NCBI RefSeq assembly: GCF_019423705.1
Contig: NZ_JAHZAX010000010.1
Coordinates: 69,200 to 133,199, forward strand
DNA: 64,000 nucleotides
Origin: Ruminococcus sp.
GTDB lineage: Bacteria; Bacillota; Clostridia; Oscillospirales; Ruminococcaceae
Reading direction: 5' to 3'
Part shown: one piece after another, positions 53,745-62,351 of the stretch
How positions within the stretch are numbered: position 1 is the stretch's first letter
How the letters are laid out: each line of letters begins with the position of its first letter
Notes under the pieces: model-generated
What the model was told of the DNA's origin: nothing
Databases searched by the model: none
Seen by the model: only the letters and a program-made list of their open reading frames with translations
Translations under genes and position numbers: made by a program

Positions 53745-53867
53745 TCAGCATTTTATTATAAAGGCAGGTAAAATGACTTCTGAAAGGCGGTTCGCACTTG
53801 CATTGTTTGTAGCGTTATTCTCATTAGTCTTGATAAGATCAAATAGAATATTTCTCATTTTTCTCAT
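53745..53867 (-). CDS. 40-residue leader peptide ORF upstream of the ABC operon
   Basis: ATG at 53867 behind the very strong AAAGGAGGTGGG opens 40 codons (starting MRKMRNILFDLIKTNENN, ending LPAFIIKC). The stop codon lies in a segment that can pair with the terminator. Known parallel: bmrB before bmrCD and other drug-transporter leaders. It could instead be a small exported peptide. No recognised family. Confidence 0.65.
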   Translation of the reverse strand: MRKMRNILFDLIKTNENNATNNASANRLSEVILPAFIIKC

Positions 53868-53955
53868 TTTACCCACCTCCTTTCAGTCTAAAAATGTGTC
53901 AGCATTAAACATTTCAAGCATTATACGAATGTCCGTGAAATATCACGCAAGACTT

Positions 53956-53984
53956 ATTATAATACGCTTTTTGTTGTTTGTCAA
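53956..53984 (-). promoter_or_regulatory. Promoter of the leader/ABC operon
   Basis: Minus strand TTGACA (53979-53984), 17 bases, TATAAT (53956-53961): full consensus, about 90 bases before the leader ORF. Confidence 0.92.
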
Positions 53985-54042
53985 TAGCTTTTTAAAAACT
54001 TTTTAAAGTTGTGACATTTGTCACTTTGCGGCTTTTGACCGC

Positions 54043-55164
54043 TTATTTTCCCTCGATGTCGATAACAACATACTCAGACTTGCAGCCAGTCTTGAATTTT
54101 ATCTCCCAGTCTGAAATGCCCGATGTTACGATAAAGTTGGTGTCGTCACGCTTTTCATAGCCGTAATTGCGGCAGTTGTCGCTTATGAGCCTGCCCATAA
54201 AGTTTATCGGTATAAGCTGTCCGCCGTGGGTGTGACCCGAAAGCACAAGGTCAGCCTTCGCCGCAGCTTGATTCTCGTAATCGCAAGGCTGGTGATCCAT
54301 TACAATGGTGTACTTTGAGCTGTCAAGGCCTGCCATAAGCTCTTCCATAGAGGCTCTGCTTTCGTTCTTTTCAACTTCCTCAGACCTGTCCTGTCTGCCG
54401 ATTATGTAAAAGCGGTCGTCGATAAGAACGTTCTCGTCCTGCAATACAGTTACGTTGTTTTTTTCAAGCTCAGCGATAAGATCATCGCCGCTGTAACCAC
54501 GCTGCTCAGAGCCGTAATAGCCCTTGTCGTGATTGCCGAAAGAGAAATAAACGCCGTATTTCGTCTTTATGCTGCCCATTGCCTGACAGGAAAGTATCAT
54601 ATCTTCTTTTGAAGTGCCGTCGTCAACAAAGTCGCCTGTTATGAGCACAACATCGGGATTGATCTCTGATATCTCGTCAGCGTATTTCTGAAAGCCCTTG
54701 CCGTCAAACGTCGTGCCAACGTGGGAATCTGATATCTGAACTACCTTGATATTTCCAACCTTTTTGTCCGTCTCAATGGTATAATCTTTCACCCAAACGT
54801 TGTTGCAAAGATACCAGCCCACAGCAAGATATATCACCGTCACAGGGATAGCAAGATATCCCGAAAGGCTTTTTTTGATATCCTTCTTTTTTGCCTTTTG
54901 TATAATAAAGCGCACAAGGTCGAATATGAGCCAGAATATAACAAGGTGCAAAACGCAGATGATAGCGTTTATGTATCCCCACAACAGCGTGAGCACTACC
55001 GATATTATCACGATAGTAACAGCGCTCAAAGTGTATTTGAGCCAGCGCTTGCCCTTTGAAAGCTTTTCATATATCCCGAATTTGGTGAGCCTGTTCACAA
55101 GATAAATAACACCCGCCGCTGAACCGCAAAGCACAGCAATTGCTATAAAAGCCCACATAAGCAT
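54043..55164 (-). CDS. Membrane-anchored metallophosphoesterase
   Basis: 373 residues. Three to four N-terminal helices (about 1-135), then a calcineurin-like domain with QISDSHVG, ITGDFVDDG, SFGNHDKGYY and LSGHTHGGQL: all metal ligands present. Resembles YkuE/YaeI-type enzymes. It points opposite to mgtE. RBS AGGAGGACGACATAAAA is slightly far from ATG 55164; the next Met (two codons on) is another option. Confidence 0.9.
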   Translation of the reverse strand: MLMWAFIAIAVLCGSAAGVIYLVNRLTKFGIYEKLSKGKRWLKYTLSAVTIVIISVVLTLLWGYINAIICVLHLVIFWLIFDLVRFIIQKAKKKDIKKSLSGYLAIPVTVIYLAVGWYLCNNVWVKDYTIETDKKVGNIKVVQISDSHVGTTFDGKGFQKYADEISEINPDVVLITGDFVDDGTSKEDMILSCQAMGSIKTKYGVYFSFGNHDKGYYGSEQRGYSGDDLIAELEKNNVTVLQDENVLIDDRFYIIGRQDRSEEVEKNESRASMEELMAGLDSSKYTIVMDHQPCDYENQAAAKADLVLSGHTHGGQLIPINFMGRLISDNCRNYGYEKRDDTNFIVTSGISDWEIKFKTGCKSEYVVIDIEGK

Positions 55165-55200
55165 TTTTATGTCGTCCTCCTAAAAAATCACATAGTTTGA

Positions 55201-55252
55201 TGTAGGGGCGAAAATTGTTGTTCGACAATGCTCTCAACAATCTGTGGTCGCC
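55201..55252 (+). repeat. Dispersed repeat, diverged copy 5
   Basis: Starts TGTAGGGGCGA and ends GGTCGCCC, with an inner inverted repeat ATTGTTG / CAACAAT. The inner part is the inverse of the block at 25567-25594. Confidence 0.7.
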
Positions 55253-55428
55253 CAAAAGTTGTCTGCCTTTTCAATATTTTCAACGAAATATATTGTATAT
55301 ATTTGCGTTATCGTACAAAAAACATTATAGTTTATGGACAAAACAATGTCAATGTATATTTTATAAAGAATGTGTGTAAAGGGCAGGTAAGGAAATCTAA
55401 AAAGATTTTAAAAATTCTTTGACCCACC

Positions 55429-55457
55429 TTGACCTGCCTGCTTGAAAATGTTAAAAT
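55429..55457 (+). promoter_or_regulatory. Promoter of mgtE
   Basis: TTGACC (55429-55434), 17 bases, TAAAAT (55452-55457); gives a leader of about 240 bases. Confidence 0.7.
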
Positions 55458-55485
55458 AAAAGTGTTGCAAATGCTAATTTTAAAG

Positions 55486-55592
55486 TGAGGTGAGCAGAGT
55501 GAATAGTGGTGATAGTTTCGGGCAACGCAGACGTGAGATTTTGTCTGCGGCGGATAGCGTGAAGCTTTGTTCAGCTCTGCCAGTTTGCCTCA
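55486..55592 (+). ncRNA. Structured leader RNA of mgtE, riboswitch candidate
   Basis: Ends pair in two segments: TGAGG with CCTCA (55486-55490 / 55588-55592) and GCAGAG with CTCTGC (55494-55499 / 55575-55580). Inside is a perfect 7-bp hairpin CGCAGAC / GTCTGCG (55526-55549). I do not see the M-box (ykoK) consensus, so the class is unknown. Confidence 0.6.
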
Positions 55593-55702
55593 GACTTTAT
55601 AGAATATCATAATTGGCAAAATTGCCGATTTACGTTCTGCTTTGTCCGATATCGCTTTCATCAACGAATTGCGACAATTCTTGAATTGAAAGGAATGATA
55701 TT

Positions 55703-57142
55703 ATGGCAAATCCAGCAAAGAATATCAAAAATATCTCCCCTCAGAGCGGGGAGATAACAGCAAGACCTGACTATGTAAAGGAAATAAGAGAGATAGTCAA
55801 AGGCGGCCTTTCTCCGAAAATGATACAGGAAAGGCTTGACGATTATCACGAAAAGGATATCGCCGAGGCGCTGACCGACCTTGAAAGGGTCGATCGTGTC
55901 AAGATACTGCGTATCCTTGACGCAGATGCGCTGGCGGATATTTTCGAGTACGTCCCCGAAGAAGTGGCAGGAAAGCTTCTTGAAGAAATGGATATCAAAA
56001 AGGCAGTAGCCCTTATCTCAGAGCTTGAAAGCGATTCCGCCGTGGATATCCTCAGAACTATCCCAAGGGAAAGGCGCACGCAGTTTATCGACCTTATCGA
56101 CGATGAAAGCAAGCGCAATATCGAGCTTGTGGCTTCATTCGATGAGGACGAGATAGGCAGCCGAATGACCTCGAATTTCGTTCAGATAAGCAACGATATG
56201 ACCGTCAAAAGCGCAATGAGCGCCCTTATCGAGCAGGCAAAGGATAACGACAATATCACGACCATTTTCGTGGCAGATAAAAGCGGACTTTTTTATGGCG
56301 CAATAGACCTGACCGATCTTATCATTGCAAGGCAGGACGAGCCGCTGGAGGATATAATAAGCACCTCATTCCCCTATGTTTACGGCACGGAAGAGGTGGA
56401 CAGCGTTATCGAATCGCTGAAAGATTATTCCGAAAACAGCATACCTGTCCTTGACAATTCCAACCATATTATCGGCGTTATCACTTCTCAAAACCTTGTT
56501 GAAGTTGTCGATGATGAAATGGGTGAGGACTATGCAAAGCTTGCAGGTCTTACCGCAGAGGAGGATCTTGCCGAACCGCTGAAAATGAGTATCAAAAAGC
56601 GTCTGCCTTGGCTGCTCGTGCTGCTTGGCCTTGGAATGATAGTTTCCTCAGTCGTTGGCATTTTCGAGCAGGTCATCGCAAAGCTCACCATTATAATGGC
56701 GTTCCAGTCTCTTATTCTCGATATGTCCGGTAATGTGGGCACACAGTCACTTGCGGTGACGATCAGAGTGCTTACCGATGAAAACCTCAGCGGTAAGCAG
56801 AAGCTCCGCCTTGTGACAAAGGAAATGAAGATCGGCCTTACAAACGGCTTGATACTTGGCGTGTGCTCGATAATCCTCATAGGGCTTTATATAATGATAT
56901 TCAAGGGCAAGCCTGCGATACTGGCATTCGGCGTGTCGTTTTGTATCGGTGCGGCGCTTATCCTCGCAATGCTTATCTCAAGCGCCGTGGGCACAGTCAT
57001 ACCGCTGTTTTTCAAGAAGATCAAGATAGACCCTGCCGTTGCCTCCGGTCCGCTGATAACAACAGTCTGCGACCTTGTTTCCGTTGTGACCTATTACGGT
57101 CTCAGCTGGATACTTCTCATAAATGTCCTTGGACTTGGCTAA
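55703..57142 (+). CDS. mgtE: Magnesium transporter MgtE
   Basis: 479 residues. N-terminal superhelical domain (about 25-140), two CBS domains (about 145-270) and five membrane helices (about 290-475) with the pore motif MSGNVGTQSLAV and IDPAVASGPLITTVCDLVSV. Mg2+ channel gated by cytosolic Mg2+. The long structured leader suggests RNA-level control. RBS AAAGGAATGATATT. Confidence 0.95.
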   Translation: MANPAKNIKNISPQSGEITARPDYVKEIREIVKGGLSPKMIQERLDDYHEKDIAEALTDLERVDRVKILRILDADALADIFEYVPEEVAGKLLEEMDIKKAVALISELESDSAVDILRTIPRERRTQFIDLIDDESKRNIELVASFDEDEIGSRMTSNFVQISNDMTVKSAMSALIEQAKDNDNITTIFVADKSGLFYGAIDLTDLIIARQDEPLEDIISTSFPYVYGTEEVDSVIESLKDYSENSIPVLDNSNHIIGVITSQNLVEVVDDEMGEDYAKLAGLTAEEDLAEPLKMSIKKRLPWLLVLLGLGMIVSSVVGIFEQVIAKLTIIMAFQSLILDMSGNVGTQSLAVTIRVLTDENLSGKQKLRLVTKEMKIGLTNGLILGVCSIILIGLYIMIFKGKPAILAFGVSFCIGAALILAMLISSAVGTVIPLFFKKIKIDPAVASGPLITTVCDLVSVVTYYGLSWILLINVLGLG

Positions 57143-57190
57143 GTAGGTTGACAAACAATATAAGAATATGTTATAATATTTATGGTAGCA

Positions 57191-57230
57191 AAGGCGCTTT
57201 GAGTATAATTTTACCCAAAGCGCTTTTTTT
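57191..57230 (+). terminator. Terminator of mgtE
   Basis: AAGGCGCTTTG / CAAAGCGCTTT stem (one G-T) with seven T residues. Confidence 0.92.
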
Positions 57231-57290
57231 ATAATAATTCGACAAATTTCACCATTTGACATAACAACAGACCAAATAGGAGGTAACACA

Positions 57291-58904
57291 TTGACCCTGA
57301 CAACAGCGCTTATCTTTGCTTCAGTTGTAGTATTATGCTGCATATTCTTCAATAACATATCGGGCAAATTCGGCCTGCCGACCCTGCTTATGTTCATCGT
57401 GTTGGGAATGCTTTTCGGCTCTGACGGCATTTTGAAGATAGAGTTCGACAATTACAAATTCGCCGAGGAGATATGCTCAGTCGCCCTTATTTTCATAATC
57501 TTCTACGGCGGCTTTGGCACGAAATGGAGCGAGGCGAAAAAGGTTGCAGGAAAGTCAATGCTGCTGGCTTCGGGGGGCGTCGTGCTCACGGCGGCGGCAA
57601 CGGGCGTGTTCTGCCATTTCGTGCTGCGCTTTGCTTGGCTGGAAAGCCTTCTTATCGGCGCTGCTATAAGCTCCACCGACGCCGCTTCGGTGTTCAACGT
57701 GCTGAGAGGCAAAAAGCTGAACCTTAAATACGGCACGGCTTCAATATTGGAGCTTGAAAGCGGAAGCAATGACCCTTGGGCTTATATGCTCACGATCATA
57801 ATACTTTCCGTGATGAAAGGCGGTGCGACCGTCGGCGGCTTTGTGCTGAGCTTTTTGGCGCAGGTGATATTCGGCGTTGCTTTCGGTGCGGCGATATCGT
57901 TGGGCGCATTGTATCTCATCAAGAAAGTGAATTTTGACGCAGCAGGCTTTGACGCCATTTTCGTGACGGCGATAGCGGTGCTTTCCTACGCCCTGCCCTC
58001 GGCGGTGGGCGGAAACGGCTATCTCAGCGCATATATCGTGGGAATAGTCCTCGGCAACGCAAAAATACCCGGCAAAACAGCCCTCGTCCATTTCTTTGAC
58101 GGCATAACAGGCTTCACGCAGATACTTCTGTTCTTCCTGCTTGGTCTGCTTGCTTTCCCGTCGCAAATGCCGAAAATTATCCTGCCAGCGGCGGCGATAG
58201 CGCTGTTTTTGACATTTATCGCCCGTCCTGCTGTGGTGGCGCTGCTTATGAAGCCATTCAAAGCAGGCTGGAATCAGATCGCCCTTATATCTTGGGCAGG
58301 ACTGAGGGGAGCGACCTCCATAGTTTTCGCCATAATGGTAACAGTCGATGACGCATACACAAAAAACGACGTTTTCCATATCGTGTTCTGTATCGTCCTG
58401 CTTTCTATCGGCATACAGGGAACTCTGCTGCCTTGGCTTGCGAAAAAGCTTGATATGATCGACGATGAAGAAAATGTAATGAAGACTTTCAACGATTACA
58501 GCGATGAAACGGAAGTGCAGTTCATAAAGCTCAGCGTGCAGGAAGAAAGCAGTTGGGCAGGGAAGAAGATAAAGGATATCCCATTCCCGAGAGGTCTCCT
58601 TGTGGTGATGATACTTCGTGGCAGCGGAAAGGACAGAGAGAAGATAATTCCCGCAGGCAAGACGAAAATCCTCGCAGGGGACGTCCTTGTTTTGAGCGCA
58701 GCAGGCTTTTATGACGACAGCCATTTTGTGCTCAGCGAAACAAGTATCGGCAAGAAAAGCGATTGGTGCGGCCGACGCATATCGGAAATATCCCTCCCCG
58801 AGGACAGCATTATCGTGCTCATCAAACGTGAGGGCAGGACACTTATCCCAAACGGCAGGATAAAGATAAAAGCAGGGGACGTGCTCGTTATGACGAAAGG
58901 CTAG
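57291..58904 (+). CDS. Potassium/proton antiporter (CPA1, NhaP2-like)
   Basis: 537 residues. About 12 helices with the CPA1 motifs AISSTDAASVFNVLRG and ELESGSNDPWAYML, then two TrkA-C (RCK_C) domains (about 405-470 and 475-537) that bind a regulatory ligand, probably a nucleotide. Exports K+ or Na+ in exchange for protons. TTG start at 57291 is set by AGGAGGTAACACA. Next to mgtE: a cation homeostasis pair with separate transcription. Confidence 0.92.
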   Translation: MTLTTALIFASVVVLCCIFFNNISGKFGLPTLLMFIVLGMLFGSDGILKIEFDNYKFAEEICSVALIFIIFYGGFGTKWSEAKKVAGKSMLLASGGVVLTAAATGVFCHFVLRFAWLESLLIGAAISSTDAASVFNVLRGKKLNLKYGTASILELESGSNDPWAYMLTIIILSVMKGGATVGGFVLSFLAQVIFGVAFGAAISLGALYLIKKVNFDAAGFDAIFVTAIAVLSYALPSAVGGNGYLSAYIVGIVLGNAKIPGKTALVHFFDGITGFTQILLFFLLGLLAFPSQMPKIILPAAAIALFLTFIARPAVVALLMKPFKAGWNQIALISWAGLRGATSIVFAIMVTVDDAYTKNDVFHIVFCIVLLSIGIQGTLLPWLAKKLDMIDDEENVMKTFNDYSDETEVQFIKLSVQEESSWAGKKIKDIPFPRGLLVVMILRGSGKDREKIIPAGKTKILAGDVLVLSAAGFYDDSHFVLSETSIGKKSDWCGRRISEISLPEDSIIVLIKREGRTLIPNGRIKIKAGDVLVMTKG

Positions 58905-58946
58905 AAACTTTACTCAAAAAGTCAAGCAGACTATTTCAGACTGTGC

Positions 58947-58972
58947 TATAATATTATCATAGTAACGTTACT
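58947..58972 (+). promoter_or_regulatory. Promoter and palindrome before the AraC-GGDEF gene
   Basis: Extended -10 TGC-TATAAT (58944-58952) is followed by the perfect palindrome AGTAACGTTACT (58961-58972) at the expected transcription start: an operator candidate. No good -35. Confidence 0.6.
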
Positions 58973-58997
58973 GTATTGACTGCCGAGGTGAACAAAT

Positions 58998-59834
58998 ATG
59001 AAAACCGAAAACAGGAACAACTTCTGTATTTTTACCGCCGCATTGGATTTTATCGAAACGAACCTGTGCAGCGAATTCAAACAGGAAGATATCGCTGCGG
59101 CCTGCTATTGTTCGCTGTCAACTCTGCAAAAGCTGTGGCGGTATGCCACCAATACAAGCCTAAAGGAGTATATCTCAAAAAGGCGGCTGACAAGTGCGGC
59201 TGTCGATCTGCTGGAAACTGATATGTCCGTAATGGATATCGCAATGAAATATCAGTACAATTCCAATGAGGTTTTCACCAGAGCTTTCACAAAGCAATGG
59301 AACATTTCACCCTCTGCCTTCAAGAAGCAATGGGAAAAGGGCTGCGTGCTCTATCCCAGGATAAATCGTGATTACTATGAGGGAGCGTATTATATGGGCA
59401 ACAAGAAATTTGACGTAACGGAACTATTTGATTATCTGAAAGAAAGAACAGGCACTTATGTGCTGTGCTTTGATATCGTGGGGCTTCACGCCGTAAATCT
59501 TGATATCGGCAGGGAAGCAGGGGATAAGATCATTCTTGAAGTGCTAAAGCGCATCAACGCCGCAGCAGGGGACGATATGCCCGTGCTGAGGATAGGCGGC
59601 GACGAATTCGTAATGGTGACAGGGCTTGATGACGTTGAAGCGGTGAAAGCCGTTGCACGAAAAGCCCTTGCCAAAAACGGCGAGGCTGTGGCATACAGCG
59701 GCGGAGCTGTGCCGGCTTCTTTGCGGACAGGTGCGGTGAAGATAAGCGAACCGCTGAAATATTCCGTCCTCTGCAATGATTTTGACAGGGTCATATCTGA
59801 CGCAAGAAACGACGGCGAGGTGCATTTTGCATAA
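58998..59834 (+). CDS. AraC-type HTH fused to a GGDEF domain
   Basis: 278 residues. N-terminal AraC/XylS double helix-turn-helix (about 15-112: FKQEDIAAACYCSLSTLQKLW, SVMDIAMKYQYNSNEVFTRAF), then a diguanylate cyclase-like domain (about 140-278) with LCFDIVGLHAVN and an intact G200-G-D-E-F204. The domain after GGDEF is short. Cytosolic; it may bind or make c-di-GMP while binding DNA. RBS CGAGG is weak. Confidence 0.85.
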   Translation: MKTENRNNFCIFTAALDFIETNLCSEFKQEDIAAACYCSLSTLQKLWRYATNTSLKEYISKRRLTSAAVDLLETDMSVMDIAMKYQYNSNEVFTRAFTKQWNISPSAFKKQWEKGCVLYPRINRDYYEGAYYMGNKKFDVTELFDYLKERTGTYVLCFDIVGLHAVNLDIGREAGDKIILEVLKRINAAAGDDMPVLRIGGDEFVMVTGLDDVEAVKAVARKALAKNGEAVAYSGGAVPASLRTGAVKISEPLKYSVLCNDFDRVISDARNDGEVHFA

Positions 59835-59856
59835 TTTGCATAATAATATAAAAATA

Positions 59857-59895
59857 CGGCGGACGGAGAGCTTTCTTCGTCCGCCTGTTTGTCTA
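59857..59895 (+). terminator. Terminator of the AraC-GGDEF gene
   Basis: GGCGGACG / CGTCCGCC perfect 8-bp stem followed by TGTTTG. Confidence 0.8.
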
Positions 59896-60268
59896 AAGCC
59901 GCCTGCGAAAGCATTTTCCCATTATGTGAAAAAACTTCGCTGTCTTATCAGCTTGTTTTCAGTATGCTTTCATAAAACTATCATATTAGAAAGGTATTAT
60001 ATACACAAGGTCAGAGGGACGCCGAGACAGAGCTTCGATAACAGGCCGTGAGCTTTAGCTGAAGGTTCCGACTACAAATAATCTTTCGCATTGCGGAAGT
60101 TTTCATATATTTTCATATAATAATCTTCATATAATTTTCCTTCTTCTTTTCATAACTACGCTGCGCTTCCCTATTATAAAGGGGGCTCAGCCAAATGAAA
60201 AGATGCAAACTTCTTAATTCGATTTCCCCTATTCATAATTTTTTCTTCATATTATACTTCTTACTTCA

Positions 60269-60314
60269 CTAAAGACCCTGCGTTTGATGAGAGCGCAGGG
60301 TCTTTAGCTTTTTT
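60269..60314 (+). terminator. Strong terminator without a clear upstream gene
   Basis: Perfect 14-bp stem CTAAAGACCCTGCG / CGCAGGGTCTTTAG followed by CTTTTTTAG. Confidence 0.9.
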
Positions 60315-60495
60315 AGCTTTCGCACTTCTTTTCGACATTCTCGATATAAAATTAACAAAAACAGACGTTCTTTTATGTGCAAAGCGACAAAAATCAAACT
60401 GTCCAAAAAATCTCCCCCAAAATCTGCGCTGATGTGTTATAATACCGATACAAAAGGCGAAAGTGCATAATGTTATCGCCTTGGATTGGAGGAAT

Positions 60496-60771
60496 ATGGA
60501 AATGATATGGTTTATAATACTGGACTTTTTTATAATAAGCGCAGCGGTGGGCGGAGAGAAATGGCTGTGCAAAACGGTGCTGAAAATGATCGCATTTTTC
60601 ACATTTCTGATGATAGCCCGTGAGCATACGGGCGCAGCCGTCGCAATGGGTATCGTTATCCTCTCGGCGGCGGGAGCGTTGATGCTCCTCCGTGTCGACC
60701 AACGCAAAAAGCGCACCCTTCGCAGGCGTCCTGTTGACGGCGCTTGTGATATGCCTTTAAGTAATAATTAA
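60496..60771 (+). CDS. Small membrane protein of unknown function
   Basis: 91 residues: two or three hydrophobic segments (about 4-19, 35-45, 50-70) and a basic tail RVDQRKKRTLRRRP. ATG 60496 or 60502 behind TTGGAGGAAT. Promoter -10 TATAAT at 60438. No family recognised; short distance to the next gene. Confidence 0.6.
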   Translation: MEMIWFIILDFFIISAAVGGEKWLCKTVLKMIAFFTFLMIAREHTGAAVAMGIVILSAAGALMLLRVDQRKKRTLRRRPVDGACDMPLSNN

Positions 60772-60860
60772 CAAAAAAATCATCATTTAAGACCTTTGTT
60801 GTGGTATAATTTATTATATATAATAAATCTTCTTCGGGGAAACGAAAGGGTGACGGGGTC

Positions 60861-62351
60861 TTGAAAAATGCTGTGGAGTATGAAATGTATGAAGTCATAA
60901 AACGCTTCAGAAAATCTCTGCTTAAAATACATATCGGCGTGCTTTTTGCCGCCTGCCTGCTGGTCTACGCCTGTTCAACATATTTTGGCGCAAAAACCGC
61001 TTATGATAAGGAAGCCCAGCTCTGCACGGCGATAAACGCTCAGGCAAAGCAGAATATTTCGGCTTTTATGCGGCGAATGGAGGATACCGCAAAGCTTGTT
61101 ATGGGCAATGAGGACTATGTGGAATACAATGCCACAAAAACGGGCAGAGACGAGTATATCTCTATCGGCACGGAAAACAAGATGAACGACTATCTTGTGA
61201 ACCTAAGCACCTTGGGCAATTATACCGATTTTGGTATGGTTTACAGCAATAACCATGCTGTGGGCAAGATAACGGACGGCACAAAAGACCTTTATGATGA
61301 TAAAATTTATGACTGCGTTGTGGAGATTATGGACGGTGAGCGGACAAAATGGTTCACGGGCAGCGATAATGACTACACAAGAGTTTATTTTGCCGGACGT
61401 GTGAACGACAATGCTATTTTTTTGTCGTCATTTTTCTCGACTGAGTTCGACTCTATCTTCCTTAAATCGGCGGATTTCAGCGAAATAAATTCAATGCTGT
61501 GCGATAAAGACGGCAAAGTCATCTATGCAGACGGCGGCGAAAATAAAAAGGGCGAGCGTATCAATGACGAGGCAGCAAAGCTTCTTGGCGGCGATGAAAA
61601 TATCACCGTGAAAAATTTTGATATGATATGCTCGGCGGACGGCTGCGCAGACGATTGGACTGTCGTGACCACTGTGGATATGACAAAAAATATGAAGTAT
61701 TATATGCGCACAGGACTTAAATGCTTTGGAATTTTTGTGGGCGGAGCACTGCTGCTGATATGCCTGTCGGGTGTGGCGACTGTTAAGGAGAACCCTGATA
61801 AGATCGCAGCCTCGGGCAGATTTACAAAGCTTGACAGCGTGACGGGACTTTACACGGCGGAGCATACTGAGAACAGCATTATGGATAAGATCGAGACCTG
61901 CATTTCCGGCTCGACTATCGCACTTGTAATCGTGAAAATAACCAACCTTGACCTTATCAAGCTCAATTACGGCGAGGAGGTCACGGAGCAGGCGCAGCAG
62001 AAGATCGCAAAGACCTTGGAAAGCCTTTACGGCGAGAATGATATCTGCGGAGTGCTGGAGGAGGGCAAGTTCGTTTTGTTTGCGGACTTCACCGACTTTG
62101 ATCTTGTGAAGGCTTATAATAATGTGAAGAGCGATCTGAAAAAGCTCAACGATACGCTGAAAGAGTGCTGCCTTGACGGGGATAGGGGATATATAAAATG
62201 CGCCGTCGGTGCGGCGGTTTATCCGGAATACAGCGACGATTATGACGAGCTTCTGAGCACGGCTGAAAAGGCCTGCGAAGAGGCGGCGGACGCAAGCGAC
62301 GGAAGATTTGTCGTATACGGCAAACGTGAGGAGGAAGCGATAAAGAAGTGA
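60861..62351 (+). CDS. Membrane sensor with degenerate GGDEF domain
   Basis: 496 residues. Membrane helix (about 23-43), extracellular Cache-like sensor (about 45-285), second helix (about 290-310), then a GGDEF-fold domain (about 325-490) that starts DSVTGLYTAEH but reads GVLEEGKFVLF at the active site, so cyclase activity is not expected. The frame starts at TTG 60861; ATG 60885 is an alternative. Overlaps the next gene by four bases (GTGA). Confidence 0.85.
   Translation: MKNAVEYEMYEVIKRFRKSLLKIHIGVLFAACLLVYACSTYFGAKTAYDKEAQLCTAINAQAKQNISAFMRRMEDTAKLVMGNEDYVEYNATKTGRDEYISIGTENKMNDYLVNLSTLGNYTDFGMVYSNNHAVGKITDGTKDLYDDKIYDCVVEIMDGERTKWFTGSDNDYTRVYFAGRVNDNAIFLSSFFSTEFDSIFLKSADFSEINSMLCDKDGKVIYADGGENKKGERINDEAAKLLGGDENITVKNFDMICSADGCADDWTVVTTVDMTKNMKYYMRTGLKCFGIFVGGALLLICLSGVATVKENPDKIAASGRFTKLDSVTGLYTAEHTENSIMDKIETCISGSTIALVIVKITNLDLIKLNYGEEVTEQAQQKIAKTLESLYGENDICGVLEEGKFVLFADFTDFDLVKAYNNVKSDLKKLNDTLKECCLDGDRGYIKCAVGAAVYPEYSDDYDELLSTAEKACEEAADASDGRFVVYGKREEEAIKK

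Larger units (their letters stand above)
55165..55702. other. Intergenic region with repeat and mgtE leader
   Basis: 538 bases: a diverged repeat copy (55201-55252), an AT-rich stretch, the mgtE promoter, and the structured leader up to the ribosome site GAAAGGAATGATATT. Confidence 0.75.
59835..60495. other. Non-coding region with three hairpins
   Basis: 661 bases without a supported gene: the terminator of the AraC-GGDEF gene, a GC-richer block near 60011-60085 (GGGACGCCGAGACAGAGC, then a CTTTCGC-ATT-GCGGAAG hairpin), a very strong terminator at 60269-60314, and a promoter -10 TATAAT at 60438-60443. A small RNA ending at 60314 is possible. Confidence 0.55.

Noticed and set aside
53773..54006. 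Plus-strand 77-codon frame opposite the leader peptide
   Set aside because: It lies antisense to a consensus promoter and the leader ORF with its strong ribosome site, and has no ribosome site of its own.
55486..55592. M-box (ykoK) magnesium riboswitch before mgtE
   Set aside because: Position and gene fit, but the conserved M-box sequence blocks are not visible; kept only as an unclassified structured leader.
57741..58724. 327-codon minus-strand open frame inside the antiporter gene
   Set aside because: His/Arg/Cys-rich antisense translation typical of a shadow frame; the plus strand encodes a clear CPA1 antiporter.
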